Of a stretch of DNA of 64,000 nt, positions 42,533 to 52,809 are shown in pieces (the first letter of the stretch is position 1; the number at the start of each line of letters is the position of its first letter). The position numbers and the translations under genes are program-made. Below the pieces are notes generated by a model. The model did not search any database. It saw nothing but the letters and a program-made list of their open reading frames with translations, and was not told where the DNA came from. Source of the stretch: Saprospiraceae bacterium (GTDB lineage: Bacteria; Bacteroidota; Bacteroidia; Chitinophagales; Saprospiraceae); contig JABSSL010000016.1 of NCBI GenBank assembly GCA_013214355.1, forward strand, positions 1 to 64,000. The letters run 5' to 3'.

Positions 42533-42989
42533 TAAACCATTGGTCCGCCCAGCCTAACCGTTGATAAATCAGGGCATCAATAGATTACCAAAAAAAAGAT
42601 ATTTAAACACGTGATAAAGATGCCGATCAAAAGCCATTTAAAAGACTACTAGCACGAAGGTGGGATGAAGTAAAAGCGATCTATCCTACCTGCAAGTGCT
42701 GGTTCCTGCTATCTATAACATCTCACAAAGATTTGGCTTACATCCTTTTTTACAGCCTGTACTAAAAATGATTTTCAGCCTGGGTTTTCGCTGGTGAGTA
42801 GCGTATTCCTTTTCCGTGAGCTGTATGAAAAAACTTAGGCCATCAAGGCCAGTATTAATCCTTCACGCCATGGCTAACCAGGCTACATAAAACAATTTGG
42901 AGTCCCCTGTTTAGGGTTGATTAGTGATTTTTCTATTCAGGGGCGCTCCAGCCCATTATCTAACGCTATTTCTCTCAAAATTTTAAAAA
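42533..42989. other. Divergent intergenic region with a long hairpin
   Basis: No ORF is supported here. A hairpin at 42899-42949 (GGAG-CCCCTG against CAGGGG-CTCC with a 28-nt loop) would lie in the leader of the plus-strand T9SS gene, 40 bp before its ATG. I recognise no TAnnTTTG box on the plus strand. Confidence 0.45.
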
Positions 42990-45155
42990 ATGTATCGTAA
43001 AATTTACCTCTTTCTCCTTTTATCCCTTTCCATACCTATAGCCTATGGACAAGTCTTTCCGGGAGGTCTATACTCAGAAATTCAGTTATCAGTGGATGAC
43101 CAAGTGCTTCTTTGTGATCGATCCACCCTTTCATTCCCAAGCCAAATTGTGGGTTCCTCCACTGAAAAGGTGGTAACAATTTCTAACATTGGACAGGCCC
43201 CACTCATAGTCTATGGCTATGATTTATCTGGATTTGAAAATTTCGGCTTAGCATTTAATCTTCCTTTTGAAGGCATATTATTCATACCTCCAGGAGGGCA
43301 ACGCAGCTTTACCGTTACTTTTTCTCCGAGTAGTCCAGGTACTCACCTAGGCTCGTTCACCATTCAAAGTTCAGCCCCCAATGACAACACTTGTCAAGTT
43401 TCCTTATATGGTCTTGGTCTAGAGCCGGATCCCTTGTTATTACGTTTCACGGATGATCCCTTAGCCGGATATGAAGAAGTAGATTGTGGAGGGGAGTCTT
43501 TCTTTGATCTCACGGAGAATCCCAGCGATGGTAACTTTCGTGTGCATTACAGTTTTCGTAACCAAAGCGACGTCCCAATCACGGTGCGGGCAGAGTCTAC
43601 TGTAGTGGGAGGGATATTTACCAATATACTTAATCCGATAGAGATAGATCCCGGAGATGGTGGTTATCATGGCCCTTCATTTTTCCTGGCTGCCGGAGAC
43701 ATCTACACGATTCTTACTACCTTTTTCATTACACTTCCCGATGGAACGGAGGTGACCTGCGAATATCGTGTTGTAGTCGATAAGAGAATTGTGCCATTAG
43801 CTATCAGTTTCACCGATGATCCCTTGGCTGGATACGAGCCGATCGTTTGTGGCGATGAGGAGTTTTTTGATCTTGTGAACGAGCCAGATGGCACCTTCAG
43901 ACTCAACTATTCTTTCCAAAATACTAGTAGTGGCACTATTACGGTTCAAGCGGAAACCACTGTGTTGGGTAGTAGCATCACGGGTATTTTAGATATAGTC
44001 CATCTGGAAGCGGCAGAATTTGGCTATCACGGGCCAGCTTTCAATCTTGCCGCTGGTGATATCTACACGATCTTGACGACCTTCTTGATAACCTTTGCAG
44101 ATGGTTCTGAAATCACTTGTGTACATACCGTAATTGTAGATAAGCGCTTGATGCCCATCGAACTAGGCTTCAGCCTCGATCCCTCCGAAGGATATGAGTT
44201 AATTGAGTGTGGGGATGAGGAATTCATTGATTTGACGGATACGCCCGATGGAATATTTCGGTTGTATTACAGGCTAGAAAACCTGAGCCCACATCCAATC
44301 GATGTCAATATCGAATTAACTGTAATTGAACAGAATTCAAATTCCGTATTTCCGCTAGTCCCGCTGGATCCAGGCGACATCAGAACTTATCAGACAGGTT
44401 TCAACTTGGAAGCAGGGAACCTTTATACCATCATCTATGAGATAGTCATCACACTTCCGGACGGAACAGAAGTCATTTGTGAACACCGAGTCATTGTAGA
44501 TAAGCGGATGCAGCCGCTCGACATTATCTTCAGTCATGATCCCGCACAAGGATTTGAATCGATCGAATGTGGAGGCGAGAAATTCTTTGACCTCACGGGC
44601 ACTCCAGATGGATTATTTTTGATTTACTACACCTTTACCAATAATACTAGTCAACCAATTACCGTACGTGCTGAATCCATGATTGTAGGAGATAATTTCA
44701 CTAATATCCTCCAGCCCATCACGATTGATCCGGGGGACGGGTCCTCACAATTCCACAACTTCCACTTGGACGCCGGGGGCATCTACACCATACGGACAAT
44801 TTTCTATATAACCTTCGAGGATGGGTCGGAAATCACTTGCCAACATGATGTAGTGGTCGACAAAAGTACGGAAGTCAAACCTCCTGCAGGTGACATCAAA
44901 GGGTACCAAGCGCCTACCGGAGTGGCAAGACTTTTCCCCACAGTAGCTCAGTCTCAAATTACCTTGGAAACCAACACGGAGGAAGAAGAATCCTACCGCA
45001 TCTTCAATAGCTTAGGACAGCTAATGGAGCTGGGGACGGTCCCCGCTGGAGCATATCGTAGCCAAATACCGACGGACCAACTGGAAGCCGGCTCCTATTT
45101 TCTTAAAGTAGGACAACATAGTCACATATTAAGATTCGTAATATCAAGAAATTAG
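42990..45155 (+). CDS. T9SS cargo protein with four 120-residue repeats
   Basis: This 721-residue protein has a signal peptide (LFLLLSLSIPIAYGQ), an ASH/choice-of-anchor-D-like domain (EKVVTISNIGQAPLIVYGYD, SFTVTFSPSSPG), four tandem repeats and a C-terminal sorting domain (RLFPTVAQSQITL to HILRFVISRN). The repeats begin at about residues 148, 269, 389 and 509, each with P-h-x-h-x-FxxDPxxGYE, a CGxExFxDL motif and an end VDKR-like. They are beta-rich and have one or two conserved Cys, so extracellular disulfide-linked domains are likely. A surface adhesin or matrix role is inferred. A second cargo gene follows 38 bp downstream. Confidence 0.88.
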   Translation: MYRKIYLFLLLSLSIPIAYGQVFPGGLYSEIQLSVDDQVLLCDRSTLSFPSQIVGSSTEKVVTISNIGQAPLIVYGYDLSGFENFGLAFNLPFEGILFIPPGGQRSFTVTFSPSSPGTHLGSFTIQSSAPNDNTCQVSLYGLGLEPDPLLLRFTDDPLAGYEEVDCGGESFFDLTENPSDGNFRVHYSFRNQSDVPITVRAESTVVGGIFTNILNPIEIDPGDGGYHGPSFFLAAGDIYTILTTFFITLPDGTEVTCEYRVVVDKRIVPLAISFTDDPLAGYEPIVCGDEEFFDLVNEPDGTFRLNYSFQNTSSGTITVQAETTVLGSSITGILDIVHLEAAEFGYHGPAFNLAAGDIYTILTTFLITFADGSEITCVHTVIVDKRLMPIELGFSLDPSEGYELIECGDEEFIDLTDTPDGIFRLYYRLENLSPHPIDVNIELTVIEQNSNSVFPLVPLDPGDIRTYQTGFNLEAGNLYTIIYEIVITLPDGTEVICEHRVIVDKRMQPLDIIFSHDPAQGFESIECGGEKFFDLTGTPDGLFLIYYTFTNNTSQPITVRAESMIVGDNFTNILQPITIDPGDGSSQFHNFHLDAGGIYTIRTIFYITFEDGSEITCQHDVVVDKSTEVKPPAGDIKGYQAPTGVARLFPTVAQSQITLETNTEEEESYRIFNSLGQLMELGTVPAGAYRSQIPTDQLEAGSYFLKVGQHSHILRFVISRN
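43431..44874 (+). repeat. Four in-frame repeats of 360-363 bp
   Basis: Repeat starts at 43431, 43794, 44154 and 44514 give spacings of 363, 360 and 360 bp. Similarity is clear at the protein level (DDPLAGYE, CGGE.FFDL, ITVRAES, VDKR) but low in DNA, so the duplications are old and under protein-level selection. Confidence 0.85.
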
Positions 45156-45193
45156 TTTTATTTGCAGGTTTTAAAGAACCCAATACCACAATC

Positions 45194-46333
45194 ATGAAAA
45201 AATCACTTGTACTCAGCGCGCTGACGATCTGCTGTTTCACCCTACTGCAAGCTCAACCCGTGCTTAACTCTAACATCATCCCTGGTCCTGGCACCAAATG
45301 GATCGGCCTATTCTTGGAATTCGATCCCGCACAATACCCAGTCGGCATGGCTGGTGCTGATCAAACTTGGAACTTTACGGGGATTATTGATAGTCTCGAG
45401 GGTACGCCAGAGGAGATCATCGAAGAACTGAAAGCAGATCCCTTTCTCGCCTTTGAAGTCATTGAACCCAATGGGTTAATTGGGGCGGATAGCTTCCCCG
45501 ACGCGGACTTCGCCATCAGAACATTGATTGACTTTTTCTTTTTCACTGACAACTATTCCTTTGTGGAGGAACGTGCCGATGGGCTGTACGACCTGGGCAC
45601 TACTAGCATCACGGAGATTGAAATCCTAGGTCTTTTGATAGAGGATACCAGTACGGTGGTGAATCAAATGCCTTCCTTAGAATTCAAGCTACCACTCAGC
45701 TTTAATGAACACTTTATCCGAATGGATGAGGAAATTGAGGATGACGTAGATTTTGACACTAGGACGGTCAGAAACACGCGCGATTCGATCGTATATGATG
45801 CCTACGGTTCCTTAGAGACCCCCTTTGGCAGTTTTGATCAAGCCGTAAGATTTACACATTACAGTACTGAAAACACCCTTACAACAAGCCTTTCAACAGG
45901 GACGGTGCTGAGTAATACCAGTACTAGTACAACTTCCTACGAGTGGTATAGCCCAGATCAGTTGGCCCCATTGGTAGATTACGATCCACCAGGAGTGGGT
46001 GAAGAGGCTGGTATCCTGACTTTCTACATACAAACGGACGCAGTGTTGTCCAACAATGAAGTGAAGCGGGAGTTTAGTCCATTAACTGTAGCCCCCAATC
46101 CAGCTAGTGAGCAGGTACAGGTCTCTTTTAGTCTCGAAAGTAGTGAAGAACGCACACAAGCTTACCTTTTTGACATGAAAGGCAGGCTACTAGCTACCGA
46201 AAACTGGCAGGGTTTGGCTAGTGGAACGCAACAGCAGACTTTTTCCCTACCGAATCAAATTACACCAGGGACTTATGTGCTGCTTGTTCGAGGTTCCGAT
46301 TTCTCCGGTTATCAGAAAGTAGTAGTGAGGTAA
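45194..46333 (+). CDS. T9SS type A sorting domain-containing exported protein
   Basis: This 379-residue protein has a signal peptide (KKSLVLSALTICCFTLLQAQ), a mature beta-rich domain of about 270 residues (GMAGADQTWNFTGI, SFNEHFIRMDEEIEDD, TPFGSFDQAVRFTHYS) and a sorting domain (LTVAPNPASEQVQVSF to YQKVVVR). The mature domain is of a kind often seen in Bacteroidota cargo but has no known function. It follows the repeat protein gene by 38 bp on the same strand and is closed by a strong terminator, so the two probably form an operon for surface proteins. Confidence 0.85.
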   Translation: MKKSLVLSALTICCFTLLQAQPVLNSNIIPGPGTKWIGLFLEFDPAQYPVGMAGADQTWNFTGIIDSLEGTPEEIIEELKADPFLAFEVIEPNGLIGADSFPDADFAIRTLIDFFFFTDNYSFVEERADGLYDLGTTSITEIEILGLLIEDTSTVVNQMPSLEFKLPLSFNEHFIRMDEEIEDDVDFDTRTVRNTRDSIVYDAYGSLETPFGSFDQAVRFTHYSTENTLTTSLSTGTVLSNTSTSTTSYEWYSPDQLAPLVDYDPPGVGEEAGILTFYIQTDAVLSNNEVKREFSPLTVAPNPASEQVQVSFSLESSEERTQAYLFDMKGRLLATENWQGLASGTQQQTFSLPNQITPGTYVLLVRGSDFSGYQKVVVR

Positions 46334-46359
46334 TAGAATTGATCTTACCCGAATATAAT

Positions 46360-46394
46360 AGCCCCTGCCTGTCTTCATTGCACAGGCAGGGGCT
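46360..46394. terminator. 13-bp perfect GC-rich hairpin between convergent genes
   Basis: AGCCCCTGCCTGT pairs with ACAGGCAGGGGCT around 9 nt, followed by TTGCTATT on the plus strand and preceded by AATA, so that it suits both strands. Confidence 0.8.
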
Positions 46395-46426
46395 TTGCTA
46401 TTAACACAGCACCGATTAAGGCAGAC

Positions 46427-47218
46427 TTAATCTGCTACAGCTGGCGCCTGTAGGAGCTGGAAAAATTGATCTAGTTTCGGGGTGATAATTATTTCCGTAC
46501 GGCGATTCGCACTCCTGCCTGCACTGCTACCATTATCTTCCTTAGGAATGTACTCCGATCGACCAGCAGCCGTCATCCTAGATGGGTCTACGTAATAATC
46601 CTCCACTAACATACGTACCACTGAGGTGGCCCTCTTTACACTCAAGTCCCAATTGTCATCCATACAGGAATTTGAGATGGGCACATCATCGGTATGGCCC
46701 TCTACTAGGATATTGAGGTCGCTGTGGTCATTGATCACCAAGGCTAACTTATTTAACACCTCACTAGCTTCGCTAGTGATCTTGGAGCTTCCCGAACGGA
46801 AGAGTAACTTATCTGAGATAGACACATAGACGACTCCTCCTTTCACCTCCACCTGAACATCGTCATCGTCAATATTGCTCAATGAACGTTTAATGTTCAT
46901 CACCAGAGCTAGATTCAAGGAATCCTTGGAGTGAATCTTGGTGGTAAGATCTTGAATAAAGGAATATTGCTGGGTCATATTCTCCAGCGATTTCTGGATA
47001 CTCTCAGCACCGGCCTTATTGACAATGGAAAGATCGGACATGCGGTCTAGGAGGCTACCATTGGTTTGCTGTAGATGACTGAGCTGCTCCTCTAGCAATT
47101 CGATTTTGTCATCTTTCAGCTCCAGCTCTCGTTCTAACTCAGCTACCTTAGCCTTGTTACAAGAAGATAAAAGGACGCCTGCGATCGCCAATACGAGGAT
47201 ACTATTAAGCTTTTTCAT
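46427..47218 (-). CDS. OmpA-family peptidoglycan-binding lipoprotein with coiled coil
   Basis: This 263-residue protein has a lipoprotein signal (LVLAIAGVLLSSC), a coiled coil (about 22-60: VAELERELELKDDKIELLEE), and a C-terminal OmpA domain with LVEGHTDDVPIS, NWDLSVKRATSVVRML, RMTAAGRSEYIP and NRRTEIII. It probably sits in the outer membrane facing the periplasm and holds peptidoglycan, as MotB-like or Pal-like proteins do. It is a single-gene unit with its own promoter box at 47363. Confidence 0.9.
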   Translation of the reverse strand: MKKLNSILVLAIAGVLLSSCNKAKVAELERELELKDDKIELLEEQLSHLQQTNGSLLDRMSDLSIVNKAGAESIQKSLENMTQQYSFIQDLTTKIHSKDSLNLALVMNIKRSLSNIDDDDVQVEVKGGVVYVSISDKLLFRSGSSKITSEASEVLNKLALVINDHSDLNILVEGHTDDVPISNSCMDDNWDLSVKRATSVVRMLVEDYYVDPSRMTAAGRSEYIPKEDNGSSAGRSANRRTEIIITPKLDQFFQLLQAPAVAD

Positions 47219-47362
47219 GGTTACTTAGTTGCTTGATCTAAATCCCAAAACTAGAAATATGGGCCATTTAGTATGAAGACCAGGATAAGTTTTCGCCATA
47301 AAAAGACGATTCTAAAACCTGCTAATCATACGGTCCCGCTCAAGCTTGGGGTCACAATGACT

Positions 47363-47370
47363 CAAAGATA
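47363..47370 (-). promoter_or_regulatory. -7 box TATCTTTG for the OmpA-family gene
   Basis: The minus strand reads TATCTTTG about 145 nt before the ATG at 47218; the expected -33 region has CTTTT only. The box is identical to those at 5955, 28757 and 35658. Confidence 0.4.
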
Positions 47371-47465
47371 AGACATTAATTCGGCTGAAAAGTAACGCTA
47401 TTGACTTGATTTTATCCGCTAGATGCGATCTGATAAATACAGACAATTAGCTAAAATACAAGCAA

Positions 47466-49985
47466 CTAGTAGCTTTTAAGTACAGGGCGATATTTCTCTA
47501 AGATTTGCTGTAACTGCTTAGGTTTAAAGGGTTTTGAAAGATAATCATCCATGCCGGCAGCTAAGCATTTTTCACGATCCTCTGGCATGGCATTGGCGGT
47601 CATGGCAATGATCATTGGGCTATTGTGCTTGAGTAACTTGCGAATTACTCGGGTAGCCTCCAAGCCGTCCATTTCCGGCATTTGTACATCCATAAAGATC
47701 AAATCATACTGACTTTGCTGTACCCGCTCCACGGCCTCCTTACCATTTTCAACGATATCGATCTCATAGCCTAATTTATTGAACATCCGTACTGCAATTT
47801 TCTGATTGACAATGTAGTCTTCTGCCAATAGAATACGAATTGGGATATCCAAAGCTAGATCCGCTTTGAGGTTTCGATTTACACTTTCTGCCTTCTTTTT
47901 GCTTTCTTTACTGACTTTGAACAACTCCAATACTACGTATCGTAACTGCTTCTTGCGGATGGGTTTAAAATGATATTGATCGATCACTTTTCTTATCTCC
48001 TTGATGGGTAATACCTGACTAGAACTCAGCAATAAAATCGGACCAGAAAAATGCGCTCTAACCTTTTGCGCAAATCCTAAACCATCCATTTCCGGCATGT
48101 TGAAATCAGTAATCACAAGATCATAAGGTCTGTTTTCTATCCACTCCACAGCATCTAACGGAGAGCTACATAGTTCAGGGTAAATCCCCAATTCTTCCAC
48201 GAAGGCTTGCAAGATCATCAGATTCGTGGCATTATCATCTACAATCAAGGCTCGCTTACCCATCAACATTGCTAGATCATCTTCTGTGATGAGTGGCACA
48301 TGCTTATCTACCGGGATTCCTTTCTCTAAGGGTAGAACAAATTGAAACTGTGATCCTTTCCCTCTTTCGCTTTCTGCCCAAATCTTGCCTTTCATAATGT
48401 GGCAAAGCTTATTGCAAATGGCTAAGCCAAGGCCCGTACCGCCAAACTGTCGCGTGCTACTATCATCAATTTGCTGGAAAGCATTAAACAATAATGGTAA
48501 TTTTTCTGGCGGTATGCCTATCCCGGTATCTCTCACGTTGAAATGGACGGGAAATAGATCATCCCCGCTCAAGGCCTCATCTTTGAAAAGTTGCACATAA
48601 ATGTAGACTTCCCCTTCATTCGTAAACTTAATGGCATTCCCGATCAGATTGGATAAAACCTGCCCAACCCTCACCTCATCTCCTTTAATAAATTCTGGCA
48701 CATCGGGTTCCAGGTAATAGAATAGATCTAGGTCCTTGGCTCGAGCTGCAGGCCCATGCTGATCCAAAACACTTTCCAAGCAGTTTCTCAAGGAAAAATC
48801 ACGCCTTTCTAATTCCAGTTTACCAGATTCAATCTTGGAAAAATCCAGTATATCATTAATGGTTATTAAAAGATTATCACTACTGGTTCGAATGATTTCT
48901 AGGTGATCTCGCTGCTCTTGGCTAAGTTCTGTGTTATCTAATAGATCAACCATCCCGATCACCCCATTCATCGGAGTGCGAATTTCATGACTCATCGTTG
49001 CCAAGAAGTTGGATTTGGCTTTAGACCCGGATTCTGCTTCTCTCTTCGCCTCCTCTAAATCTTGCTCATAAGAACGCTGGCGGGACACATCTGCCAAGGT
49101 CACCGTTAGCCCATCACCTAATTTATTAACCACAATCTGCACCCAATATTGCTTTCCTCCCGGCATCACATAATCTTCCTCAAAAGAAAGGGGGGTACCC
49201 GTCTCTACAATGGCAACTAATTGGTCAAACCAGCCTCCACCAAAACTTAAAGGGATCAGGTTACTCAGGCTTTTATCAATATCCAGGTCATGTAGGAAGG
49301 GAAAAAGCCGGTAGGTTGCTGGATTCACATGGGTTATCTGAAAATCGTTGATCTTCCCAGCTTCATCTCGAGTAGCAGAAAGCGCCACTATGCCGTCCTG
49401 AGAGACTTCTAAAATGCCCTTAATCAAGGCTTTGGTCCGATGAATTTGATTCAATTCAGAGGTGCGCCAGCTCCAGATTGCCAGGTTTATCAAACAGACT
49501 AGCGTTGTAGTACCTGCTACTGTCCATTTATTTTCGACCGGGATACTACTGAAATAAAGCAATCCACAAACGGTTAGAATGATGGTAATACTGTACAGCA
49601 GTAACAATCTCCTTGACCGCAAAACCGTGTAGATCAGCGTTAGTACGATCATATTGGCCGCCTGATAACTCCCGGAGAAGTTACCATCGTAAAAAGTCTT
49701 GATTTCGTAGATGGAGAAGCAAAAATAGATCAGGTCGAAGAGTGTTAATTTTTGCTTAGCGGTGAAGCCTTTTAAGAAGCTCAATGCTAAGCCCAAGAAG
49801 CACATAGCCATCACTCCATATCGATCTGGCAATATGGTGAATTGTCCATTGTCAATCCACTGTAGGGTGCCAGTAATCAGGGGGTCTCCAATCCCACCCA
49901 AAAACAAGTAGATCCTTCCTAAAAAGATATAGTTCAGATCTCTTTCACTTTCCGTCCCTTGCATTTCCCTTGGGAGAACGTCCAT
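47466..49985 (-). CDS. Hybrid sensor histidine kinase with two receiver domains
   Basis: This 839-residue membrane kinase has five or six N-terminal TM segments (about 20-180), a PAS-like domain (about 195-305), HisKA with [10 protein letters not shown] (His333 by my count), HATPase_c (NLIGNAIKF, DTGIGIP, GGTGLGL) and two receivers. The first has ITDFNMPEMDG and the second [11 protein letters not shown] with LSKPF. No DNA-binding output domain is present, so phosphate must leave via a separate protein or the second receiver acts on another partner. It is the downstream member of a tandem pair of paralogues and ends the run. Confidence 0.92.
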   Translation of the reverse strand: MDVLPREMQGTESERDLNYIFLGRIYLFLGGIGDPLITGTLQWIDNGQFTILPDRYGVMAMCFLGLALSFLKGFTAKQKLTLFDLIYFCFSIYEIKTFYDGNFSGSYQAANMIVLTLIYTVLRSRRLLLLYSITIILTVCGLLYFSSIPVENKWTVAGTTTLVCLINLAIWSWRTSELNQIHRTKALIKGILEVSQDGIVALSATRDEAGKINDFQITHVNPATYRLFPFLHDLDIDKSLSNLIPLSFGGGWFDQLVAIVETGTPLSFEEDYVMPGGKQYWVQIVVNKLGDGLTVTLADVSRQRSYEQDLEEAKREAESGSKAKSNFLATMSHEIRTPMNGVIGMVDLLDNTELSQEQRDHLEIIRTSSDNLLITINDILDFSKIESGKLELERRDFSLRNCLESVLDQHGPAARAKDLDLFYYLEPDVPEFIKGDEVRVGQVLSNLIGNAIKFTNEGEVYIYVQLFKDEALSGDDLFPVHFNVRDTGIGIPPEKLPLLFNAFQQIDDSSTRQFGGTGLGLAICNKLCHIMKGKIWAESERGKGSQFQFVLPLEKGIPVDKHVPLITEDDLAMLMGKRALIVDDNATNLMILQAFVEELGIYPELCSSPLDAVEWIENRPYDLVITDFNMPEMDGLGFAQKVRAHFSGPILLLSSSQVLPIKEIRKVIDQYHFKPIRKKQLRYVVLELFKVSKESKKKAESVNRNLKADLALDIPIRILLAEDYIVNQKIAVRMFNKLGYEIDIVENGKEAVERVQQSQYDLIFMDVQMPEMDGLEATRVIRKLLKHNSPMIIAMTANAMPEDREKCLAAGMDDYLSKPFKPKQLQQILEKYRPVLKSY

Positions 49986-50065
49986 AAAATTGAATCTCTG
50001 TTAATGATAGTAAGTTCTCTAGTTAGTGTTGTGCATAGGAAAAGCTGGATTAACTGCTATTGCCC

Positions 50066-52558
50066 CTACTCGGGCTGATAAGTTCTTGGGTTATATTTCA
50101 CTAGAAGCTTCTGTAACTCCGCTGGTTTAAAAGGCTTAGATAAGTAGTCATCCATCCCCGCGTCAATACATTTTTGCCGATCCTCTGGCATGGCGTTAGC
50201 GGTCATGGCAATGATAACCGGACTATCTTCCTGCATGTTAGATTTAATCGCTTGGGTTGCTTGGAGTCCATCCATTTCTGGCATTTGTACATCCATGAAT
50301 ATGATGTCGTAAGTGAATTTCGATGACTTCTCGACCGCTTCCAGACCATTTTCGACGATATCGATTTCATAGCCCATTTTCTTAAAGATCCGGTTGGCGA
50401 TCTTCTGGTTAACAATAAAATCCTCCGCCAACAAAATTCTTAAAGGGATATCTTCTGCAAGGTCTTCTCTAAAGGTCTTAGCTCTTTGTTTTTTGATACT
50501 GGACTTGATCGTAGTTGGGCTATTGAAGAGTTTGACCATTAGCAATTGTAGCTGCCGCTCTCTGATGGGCTTAAACTGATAAGAGTCTACCCATTTACTG
50601 ACCTCCTTCATCGGAAGTTCCTGACTAGAACTCAATAACAGAATGGGGCAGTTCATCTGCTTCTTGATAGCACTGGCCATCTGTAAGCCGTTCATGATCG
50701 GCATATTGTAGTCCGTAATCACCAGATCGTACATCTGTTTATTTACGATCTCCAAAGCCTTCACTGGCGACTTTGCCACGGTAGGCTTCAAGCCCATTCG
50801 CGTGATGAAGGCAGCCAGGATCATCAAGTTGGTTTCATTGTCATCAATCAACAAAATATGCTTACCCTTCAAGTCATCCAGGATTCGAGGCTGATCCTGT
50901 TCCTGCACGTAGGTCATCGGTGAAAGCTTACAAGAGATGATGAACTGGAATTGAGATCCTTTGCCAAACTCGCTTTCCACCCATATCTTACCATGCATCA
51001 ATTGACAAAGACGTTGACAGATAACCAATCCCAGTCCGGTACCACCGTACTTCCTGGTAGTAGAGGTATCGACTTGATTAAAGGCTTGGAAAAGCTGTCC
51101 GATCTTATCCGCAGGAATTCCAATACCTGTATCCTTCACACTGAAATGTAAGTTGACATGATCGCCAGGGGCGGCCCATCCTTGATCTACTCTTTTGACA
51201 TGGACGTAGATCTCGCCCGTTTCTGTGAATTTGATAGCATTGCTCACCAGATTGGTAAGAATTTGGCCCAAACGCACTACGTCCCCAGCAATGTATTCAG
51301 GCACTTCTGGTTCCATGTAGTAGAACAAATCAAGTTCTTTATCGCGAGCTCTTTTGCCTAAAAGATCTAGCGTATCTTCTAGACAGGCACGAAGAGAGAA
51401 ATTGCGTTCCTCCAATTCGAGCTTGCCAGATTCGATTTTTGAGAAATCGAGTATATCATTGATAATGGTGAGGAGACTTTCGCTACTGGTTCGAATGATG
51501 TCCAGATGCTCCAGCTGTTCAACCGATAGTTCCGTATTGTACATCAAGTCAATCATCCCAATGATACCATTCATCGGAGTTCGGATCTCATGACTCATGG
51601 TAGCGAGGAAACTAGACTTAGCACGAGCGCCTTCTTCTGCTTTTTCTTTTGCTTCCTCCAGTTCCGTCTCATATATTTTCTGCTTGGTAACATCCGTGAA
51701 GGTAATCGTCAAACCATCTTCCAGCTTTGCAGCCACCAGCTTCAGCCATAAGGTGGCTCCGTCCAACCCCTGAAATCGGTCAGAAAGCTCAAAAGGTCGT
51801 CCCTCTTCCACCACCTGGATAAACTGATTAAAGACCTGGTCGCCATAGCGACGAGGAATCAATTCTTTTACCCATTTCACCTCTTGCCCCTTCAGAAAAG
51901 GAAAAAGATCATAAAAGGCTCCATTAACGTGTGTGATCTCGAAATCCCTTATGTTGCCATTGGGACTGCGCTTAGCTTCAACGGCAATAATCCCATCCTG
52001 AGCCACCTCTAAAATCCCATTCATCAGGGCCTTGATATGCTGATTCTGGTCCTGCTCTGCTAATCTTCGACTCCACACGAAGTAGTTACCAATGGAAATA
52101 ATCACAAAGGCAGACGCAACAAATACCTTGTATGCTATAGCAAGTTCCGCTGAAAGGCCCAAGAAAACAAGGACACAGCCAAAGATGAAGAGGCTATATA
52201 TGATCAACTGGCGGTGCCATCTGAGCACCATAAAAGTAAACTGAATCAGTATCATCTGAGTAATCAGATACTGACTGGCAAAGCCACCTAGGTAGTCGAT
52301 GTAAAAACCAGCAAAGGTGAAGTAGAAGAAGCCGAAATCCAAAACCTGAAATCGACGATCTGTTGATAAATCTCTTCTTAGGCTTACAGCAAACAAGAAA
52401 AGGCATATAAGCCCAAACACCCAAGATTCCCAGCTAGATTCGAATACTCCGGAGCCAATCCAATGATTCAAACCAGTGAAAACAGGCATCCCTAAACCTC
52501 CAAGTAAAAGATAAATTCTACCTAGTAAAATATGATTGTTAATTCGTTCAACACTCAT
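50066..52558 (-). CDS. Hybrid sensor histidine kinase, tandem paralogue
   Basis: This 830-residue kinase has the same plan as its downstream neighbour: TM region (about 10-175), PAS-like domain, HisKA with [10 protein letters not shown] (His323 by my count), HATPase_c ([27 protein letters not shown]) and two receivers ([22 protein letters not shown] with LSKPF). The catalytic parts are highly alike, the TM and PAS parts less so, as expected when sensing diverges after duplication. Eighty base pairs separate the two genes, which suggests co-transcription. Neither has a linked regulator gene. Confidence 0.92.
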   Translation of the reverse strand: MSVERINNHILLGRIYLLLGGLGMPVFTGLNHWIGSGVFESSWESWVFGLICLFLFAVSLRRDLSTDRRFQVLDFGFFYFTFAGFYIDYLGGFASQYLITQMILIQFTFMVLRWHRQLIIYSLFIFGCVLVFLGLSAELAIAYKVFVASAFVIISIGNYFVWSRRLAEQDQNQHIKALMNGILEVAQDGIIAVEAKRSPNGNIRDFEITHVNGAFYDLFPFLKGQEVKWVKELIPRRYGDQVFNQFIQVVEEGRPFELSDRFQGLDGATLWLKLVAAKLEDGLTITFTDVTKQKIYETELEEAKEKAEEGARAKSSFLATMSHEIRTPMNGIIGMIDLMYNTELSVEQLEHLDIIRTSSESLLTIINDILDFSKIESGKLELEERNFSLRACLEDTLDLLGKRARDKELDLFYYMEPEVPEYIAGDVVRLGQILTNLVSNAIKFTETGEIYVHVKRVDQGWAAPGDHVNLHFSVKDTGIGIPADKIGQLFQAFNQVDTSTTRKYGGTGLGLVICQRLCQLMHGKIWVESEFGKGSQFQFIISCKLSPMTYVQEQDQPRILDDLKGKHILLIDDNETNLMILAAFITRMGLKPTVAKSPVKALEIVNKQMYDLVITDYNMPIMNGLQMASAIKKQMNCPILLLSSSQELPMKEVSKWVDSYQFKPIRERQLQLLMVKLFNSPTTIKSSIKKQRAKTFREDLAEDIPLRILLAEDFIVNQKIANRIFKKMGYEIDIVENGLEAVEKSSKFTYDIIFMDVQMPEMDGLQATQAIKSNMQEDSPVIIAMTANAMPEDRQKCIDAGMDDYLSKPFKPAELQKLLVKYNPRTYQPE

Positions 52559-52769
52559 GCGTCAAGATGGTCTAATAATAATACGGGAGTTTTTCCCCCA
52601 AGGTCTTCTATGTTTAGTATTGATCGAACAGCAGGAAAGGACAGCGTGCTCTAATCTGCCGAATGAAGTGTCTGTGTGCTTGTTAGAATGGGCCGAATGT
52701 TTCGAGAGTCTAGGGTAGATTGGATCTGATCTTTCTTACAGAAATCATCAGATTTGAATAATTTATTTT

Positions 52770-52777
52770 CAAATATA
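52770..52777 (-). promoter_or_regulatory. Candidate -7 box TATATTTG upstream of the hybrid kinases
   Basis: The minus strand reads TATATTTG in an AT-rich stretch about 210 nt before the kinase ATG at 52558. AT-rich surroundings make chance occurrence likely. Confidence 0.22.
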
Positions 52778-52809
52778 AAAAATATAATTTTATCAGAGAA
52801 GAAATCAGC

